8,004 bases of DNA from Sphingomonadales bacterium. Lineage in GTDB: Bacteria; Pseudomonadota; Alphaproteobacteria; Sphingomonadales; Sphingomonadaceae. The position numbers and the translations under genes are program-made. The notes beneath the pieces are model-generated. The model was not told the origin of the DNA and ran no database searches. It was given only the letters and a program-made list of their open reading frames with translations. Positions 5,573 to 8,004 of this stretch are shown here, in pieces (the first letter of the stretch is position 1; every line of letters begins with the position of its first letter). The stretch is from NCBI GenBank assembly GCA_028868335.1, contig JAGWUU010000145.1, forward strand, positions 1-8,004, given 5' to 3'.

Positions 5573-5607
5573 AAAGGGCCGGAGCCAGCCGCTCCGGCCC
5601 CTTTTTT
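5573..5607 (+). terminator. Rho-independent terminator of glnK-amtB
   Basis: A perfect 10-bp GC-rich stem, GGGCCGGAGC (5576-5585) with GCTCCGGCCC (5591-5600), and a 5-nt loop CAGCC. One C and then six T (5602-5607) follow, and AAA precedes the stem. It ends the forward transcript 19 bases before the convergent VOC gene's stop codon. In the reverse direction only three T follow the stem, so it should work poorly for the opposite strand. Confidence 0.93.
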
Positions 5608-5626
5608 GTCCCGATGCCTAACCTGC

Positions 5627-6028
5627 TCAGTCGCCGAAGAAGTTCAGTTCGAGCACGATATTGTTGGGATCGACGATGAAGACCTGCCTGAGGCCGATCG
5701 CGGCGAGGTGGTTGGTTTCAAAGGCGATGCCCAGCGCGCCCAGCCGCTCAAGCAGCCCGGCATGGTTCTCGCAGGTGAAGGCGACATGGTGGATCGCCCC
5801 GGTCACCGCGCCAGGCTCCACCTCGCGGTCGAAGAAGCGCGGGCAATCGAGCGAATTGATGTGGATCAGCGCGCGGCCCTGATCGTCGAACATCCACTGG
5901 ATCTGCTGCGGGGTGAAGGGCGGCGGCCCGTCGCGGCGCTCAAGGCCAAGGACGGCGGCATAGAACCGCGCCGTCTCGTCCAGCCTGTCGGTGATGATGT
6001 TATAGTGGTCGAGCGCGTTGACCTTCAT
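5627..6028 (-). CDS. VOC family (glyoxalase/bleomycin-resistance/dioxygenase fold) protein
   Basis: A 133-residue, single-copy vicinal-oxygen-chelate protein with the paired beta-alpha-beta-beta-beta modules of the family. The first module begins L-D-H-Y-N-I-I-T with D-E-T-A-R-F-Y-A-A-V-L-G-L-E (residues 17-30), and the second begins A-I-H-H-V-A-F (78-84) and ends I-V-L-E-L-N-F (124-130). Likely metal ligands are H8, H56 (L-I-H-I-N), H81 and E127, arranged as in metal-dependent members, so it may be a dioxygenase or isomerase-type enzyme; the substrate cannot be read from sequence. The ATG at 6028 is chosen over longer in-frame starts because the fold begins at once and GGGGAGGA lies just upstream. 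It sits 23 bases downstream of the flavin oxidoreductase gene on the same strand, which suggests one transcript. Confidence 0.85.
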   Translation of the reverse strand: MKVNALDHYNIITDRLDETARFYAAVLGLERRDGPPPFTPQQIQWMFDDQGRALIHINSLDCPRFFDREVEPGAVTGAIHHVAFTCENHAGLLERLGALGIAFETNHLAAIGLRQVFIVDPNNIVLELNFFGD

Positions 6029-6051
6029 GGCCGTCCTCCCCGGACGGAGTC

Positions 6052-7056
6052 TCAGCGCCGCCCGAGCGCCTTTTCGCTCTCCGCCATCAAACGCGCAATG
6101 ATTTCCGCCACCGGTTCCTCGGCGTTGACCATGCCGACCGATTGCCCGGCCATCAGCGAGCCGTTCTCGACATCGCCGTCGATCACCGCGCGGCGCAGGG
6201 CACCGGCCCAATAGTGCTCGATCTCAAGCTGGGCGGCGCCCATGTCGACCTTGCCGTCGTCGAGAAGCTGGGCAACCTCGCGCTGCTTGGCGGTGAACTC
6301 CTCGGTGCCCTTGTTCTTGAGCGCGCGCACCGGGATCACCGGCAGGCGCGGATCGACCTGGACCGACGCGACCGCATCGCGGGCATTGGCGCGGAAGAAC
6401 GCCTTCTTGAAATCCGGGTGAGCGATGGATTCGCTGGCGCAGGCGAAGCGGGTGCCAAGCTGCACACCGCTGGCGCCCATTTCCAGGTAGGCCGCGATCA
6501 TGTCGCCATGGCCGATCCCGCCCGCCACGAACACCACGAAGTCTTCGCCCAGTTCGGGGAGGAATTCCTGCGCCAGAACGCTGGTGGCCACCGGGCCGAT
6601 GTGACCGCCCGCCTCGCTGCCCTCGATCACCAGCGCGTCCGCGCCGGAGCGGAGCAGCTTCTTGGCCAGCGCCAGCGTTGGGGCAAAGACCAGAACCTTG
6701 GCGCCGAATTCTTTGATCGCCTCGACGCTGCCCTTGGGCGGAATGCCGCCCGCCAGCACGACATGGCCGACCTTGTGCTTCGCGCAGACGGCGATCAGGT
6801 CGAACAGCATCGGGTGCATGGTGATGAGGTTGACGCCAAAGGGCTTGTCGGTGAGCGCCTTGGTTGCGGTGATCTCCGCATCGAGCAGTTCGGGGGTCAT
6901 CGCCCCGCAGGCGATCACGCCAAACCCGCCCGCGTTGCTGATCGCGGAAACGAGATTGCGTTCGGATACCCAACTCATCGCGCCGCAGAGAATGGCGTGT
7001 TCGGTGCCGAGGAATTCGGCGCCGCGGCGCATCAGCGCGCTGGTTCTGTCATTCAC
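6052..7056 (-). CDS. Nitronate monooxygenase-like NAD(P)H-dependent flavin oxidoreductase
   Basis: A 334-residue TIM-barrel FMN protein of the nitronate monooxygenase (former 2-nitropropane dioxygenase)/FabK group. Family marks in order are A-I-L-C-G-A-M-S-W-V (21-30), I-S-N-A-G-G-F-G-V-I (39-48), the FMN/active-site block E-G-S-E-A-G-G-H-I-G-P (145-155, probable catalytic H152), phosphate-binding V-A-G-G-I-G (177-182), G-V-Q-L-G-T-R-F (197-204) and M-A-G-Q-S-V-G-M-V (302-310). Such enzymes oxidise nitronates or reduce quinones or enoyl thioesters, and this subgroup is often misassigned, so the substrate stays open. The start is a GTG with AGGGA about nine bases upstream; the next in-frame ATG is residue 9. 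It is the first gene of a probable two-gene unit with the VOC protein and is divergent from the TonB-like gene. Confidence 0.88.
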   Translation of the reverse strand: MNDRTSALMRRGAEFLGTEHAILCGAMSWVSERNLVSAISNAGGFGVIACGAMTPELLDAEITATKALTDKPFGVNLITMHPMLFDLIAVCAKHKVGHVVLAGGIPPKGSVEAIKEFGAKVLVFAPTLALAKKLLRSGADALVIEGSEAGGHIGPVATSVLAQEFLPELGEDFVVFVAGGIGHGDMIAAYLEMGASGVQLGTRFACASESIAHPDFKKAFFRANARDAVASVQVDPRLPVIPVRALKNKGTEEFTAKQREVAQLLDDGKVDMGAAQLEIEHYWAGALRRAVIDGDVENGSLMAGQSVGMVNAEEPVAEIIARLMAESEKALGRR

Positions 7057-7242
7057 GTGGGGTTTCCCTGTTCGTCTCGATCGTCGGGCCTATAGGCAAG
7101 GAGCCGGGGCGAGGCCAGCCCTTCAAGCCTGTTCGTGACCAATGCGGTTTGTGCTTGCCCCTGCGGCAAGGCCGCGCCATGGAGCCGACGGGGCACAATC
7201 GGGGCATGATGCCCACACCACGCTTGCCGCAGTCGAGGTTGC
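7057..7242. promoter_or_regulatory. Divergent intergenic region with two dyads
   Basis: This 186-bp gap must hold the starts of the leftward oxidoreductase unit and the rightward TonB-like gene. I see a perfect 10-bp palindrome GCCTATAGGC at 7088-7097, about 32 bases before the GTG start, whose TATAGG could be a leftward -10 box without a good -35. A second dyad pairs CTTGCC (7154-7159) with GGCAAG (7165-7170), with outer GCGG (7144-7147) and CCGC (7172-7175) also able to pair. There is no T-run after it, so it is more like an operator or mRNA structure than a terminator. No convincing gene lies here. Confidence 0.35.
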
Positions 7243-8004
7243 TTGCTTCCCGCCATCCAGCACTACACCAGCCGCACCAGCGCCGACCTGCGCGCCCGTT
7301 TTGGCGAGCGGGTCGTCAGCCTTGCCCTGGCCTTGCTGGTCGAACTGGTGCTCATCATCATCGTGCTCTCGATGGGGATTGCCCGCGAAAAGCCCGTGTC
7401 GATTGCCGGAACGCGGATCACGGCGATCTCTGTGAGAGCCGCGCAGGACGATCAACCGAAGAACGCCCGGCAAAAGCAATCCCGATCGGTGCAACAGCCA
7501 GCCCAGCCCAGCACCCAGCCTGACAGGCCGCAACCACCGAACGTCCAGCCGGTCACAACCCCGCCGCATCCGGTTCCACCGGCGATCATCCCGCTCTCGC
7601 ACGACCAGATGGCCGCGCTCGACATTTCGCGCATGCCCCACCAGCAAGGTCAGGCCGCTCCGGCCAAGGCCCTGATGGGCCCGGTTGATAGCGGCGTGCC
7701 GGGGGACAGCAGGCGGGTCGGTACTGCTCCGAACGGCCAGCCGCTCTACGCCGCATCGTGGTATCGCGAACCGACCGAGAGCGAACTGGCGGGCTACCTC
7801 TCGACGGCTGAGCAACCGGGTTACGCCCTGATCGCCTGCCGCACCGCGCCCGAATGGCGGGTCGAGGATTGTGTCGGGCTCGACGAATATCCCGCCGGAT
7901 CGCAGATCCAGCGCGCCGTCCTCGCCGCGGCGTGGCAGTTCAAGGTGCGCCCGCCGCGCCTTGGCGGGGTCTATAAAGTCGGCGAATGGGTGCGAATCCG
8001 GATC
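7243..8004 (+). CDS. TonB-like membrane-anchored protein, 5' part (runs off window)
   Basis: The frame is open from after the stop at 7207-7209 to the window end, at least 254 residues if it starts at the TTG at 7243. Layout: basic N-terminus R-A-R-F-G-E-R, one membrane helix (about residues 24-46), a Pro/Gln-rich linker (about 66-116), then a folded domain from about 167. That domain ends W-Q-F-K-V-R-P-P-R (231-239) and G-E-W-V-R-I-R-I (247-254), resembling the end of TonB C-terminal domains. Two cysteines, C199 and C210, could form a periplasmic disulfide. TonB family proteins pass proton-motive energy to outer-membrane receptors, but no ExbB or ExbD is seen here and the match is by architecture. 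The start is uncertain: no in-frame ATG precedes the helix, and GAGG lies only four bases before the TTG. A CTG at 7288 is an alternative. Confidence 0.7.
   Translation, partial: MLPAIQHYTSRTSADLRARFGERVVSLALALLVELVLIIIVLSMGIAREKPVSIAGTRITAISVRAAQDDQPKNARQKQSRSVQQPAQPSTQPDRPQPPNVQPVTTPPHPVPPAIIPLSHDQMAALDISRMPHQQGQAAPAKALMGPVDSGVPGDSRRVGTAPNGQPLYAASWYREPTESELAGYLSTAEQPGYALIACRTAPEWRVEDCVGLDEYPAGSQIQRAVLAAAWQFKVRPPRLGGVYKVGEWVRIRI

Larger units (their letters stand above)
5458..5607 (+). ncRNA. Candidate 3'UTR-derived small RNA with anti-Shine-Dalgarno loops
   Basis: The amtB 3' region folds, by manual pairing, into an ordered set of elements. Hairpin 1 pairs 5498-5512 with 5531-5544: 14 pairs including two G-U, with one bulged A at 5509. 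Its 18-nt loop (5513-5530) is C/U-only after the first base and carries repeated CCUCC; CCTCCTCCC spans 5523-5531 at the loop/stem junction. Hairpin 2 pairs CGTTC (5549-5553) with GAACG (5561-5565) around a loop containing CTCCT. The intrinsic terminator follows. Two stem-loops with CCUCCUCCC-like anti-SD loops plus a terminator is the architecture of the CcsR/'cuckoo' small RNAs known from alphaproteobacteria. No separate promoter was seen, so it would be processed from the sigma-54-driven glnK-amtB mRNA. The folding is my own pairing, not an energy calculation; function is inference. Confidence 0.45.

Noticed and set aside
5303..6214. 303-codon plus-strand open frame spanning the amtB 3' end, terminator and VOC gene
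   Set aside because: It runs through the tandem repeats and the intrinsic terminator and is antisense to a well-recognised VOC protein. The 15-bp repeats merely keep the frame open.
7053..7256. 67-codon minus-strand frame in the divergent intergenic region
   Set aside because: It overlaps the start region of the oxidoreductase gene, has no ribosome binding site or recognisable features, and is probably chance.

Overview
The window is GC-rich, densely coded bacterial DNA. It most likely comes from an alphaproteobacterium, and probably a sphingomonad. Reasons are the strong G/C preference at third codon positions, a glnK-amtB pair behind a sigma-54 promoter, an AmtB with a cleavable signal peptide and an alphaproteobacterial-type internal insertion, and a TonB-like energy-transducer-type protein at the right edge. 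The genus is inference. There are no rRNA or tRNA genes, insertion sequences, CRISPR arrays or phage genes; this looks like ordinary chromosome.

Layout. Positions 1-3466 (+ strand) hold the 3' end of a YdfG-like short-chain dehydrogenase, a 95-residue predicted membrane protein, prfC (peptide chain release factor 3, stop and start directly abutting), a pyridoxamine-5'-phosphate-oxidase-fold flavoprotein and a 1-nt-overlapping endonuclease/exonuclease/phosphatase (EEP) family protein. Positions 3467-5607 (+) form a nitrogen module: a near-perfect sigma-54 promoter, the P-II signal protein glnK, the ammonium channel amtB, and a structured 3' untranslated region ending in a strong intrinsic terminator. 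Positions 5627-7056 (- strand) hold a two-gene unit, a nitronate monooxygenase-like flavin oxidoreductase followed by a VOC (glyoxalase-fold) protein, convergent with amtB. After a 186-bp divergent intergenic region, a TonB-like membrane-anchored protein begins on the + strand and runs off the window.

How the genes work together. GlnK and AmtB are a standard partnership: unmodified GlnK plugs the AmtB pore when nitrogen is plentiful, and uridylylation of Tyr51 by GlnD prevents this when nitrogen is scarce. The sigma-54 promoter implies induction by NtrC under nitrogen limitation. The other genes look like housekeeping or general metabolic functions without an evident shared pathway.

The least ordinary feature is the amtB 3' region (about 5458-5607). 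It has three tandem 15-bp repeats. It then has a 14-bp hairpin presenting a C/U-only anti-Shine-Dalgarno tract in its loop, with CCTCCTCCC at the loop/stem junction. A second small hairpin follows with CUCCU in its loop, and then the terminator. This two-hairpin-plus-terminator layout resembles the CcsR/'cuckoo' small RNAs of alphaproteobacteria. It is proposed here as a possible 3'UTR-derived small RNA of the nitrogen operon, untested.
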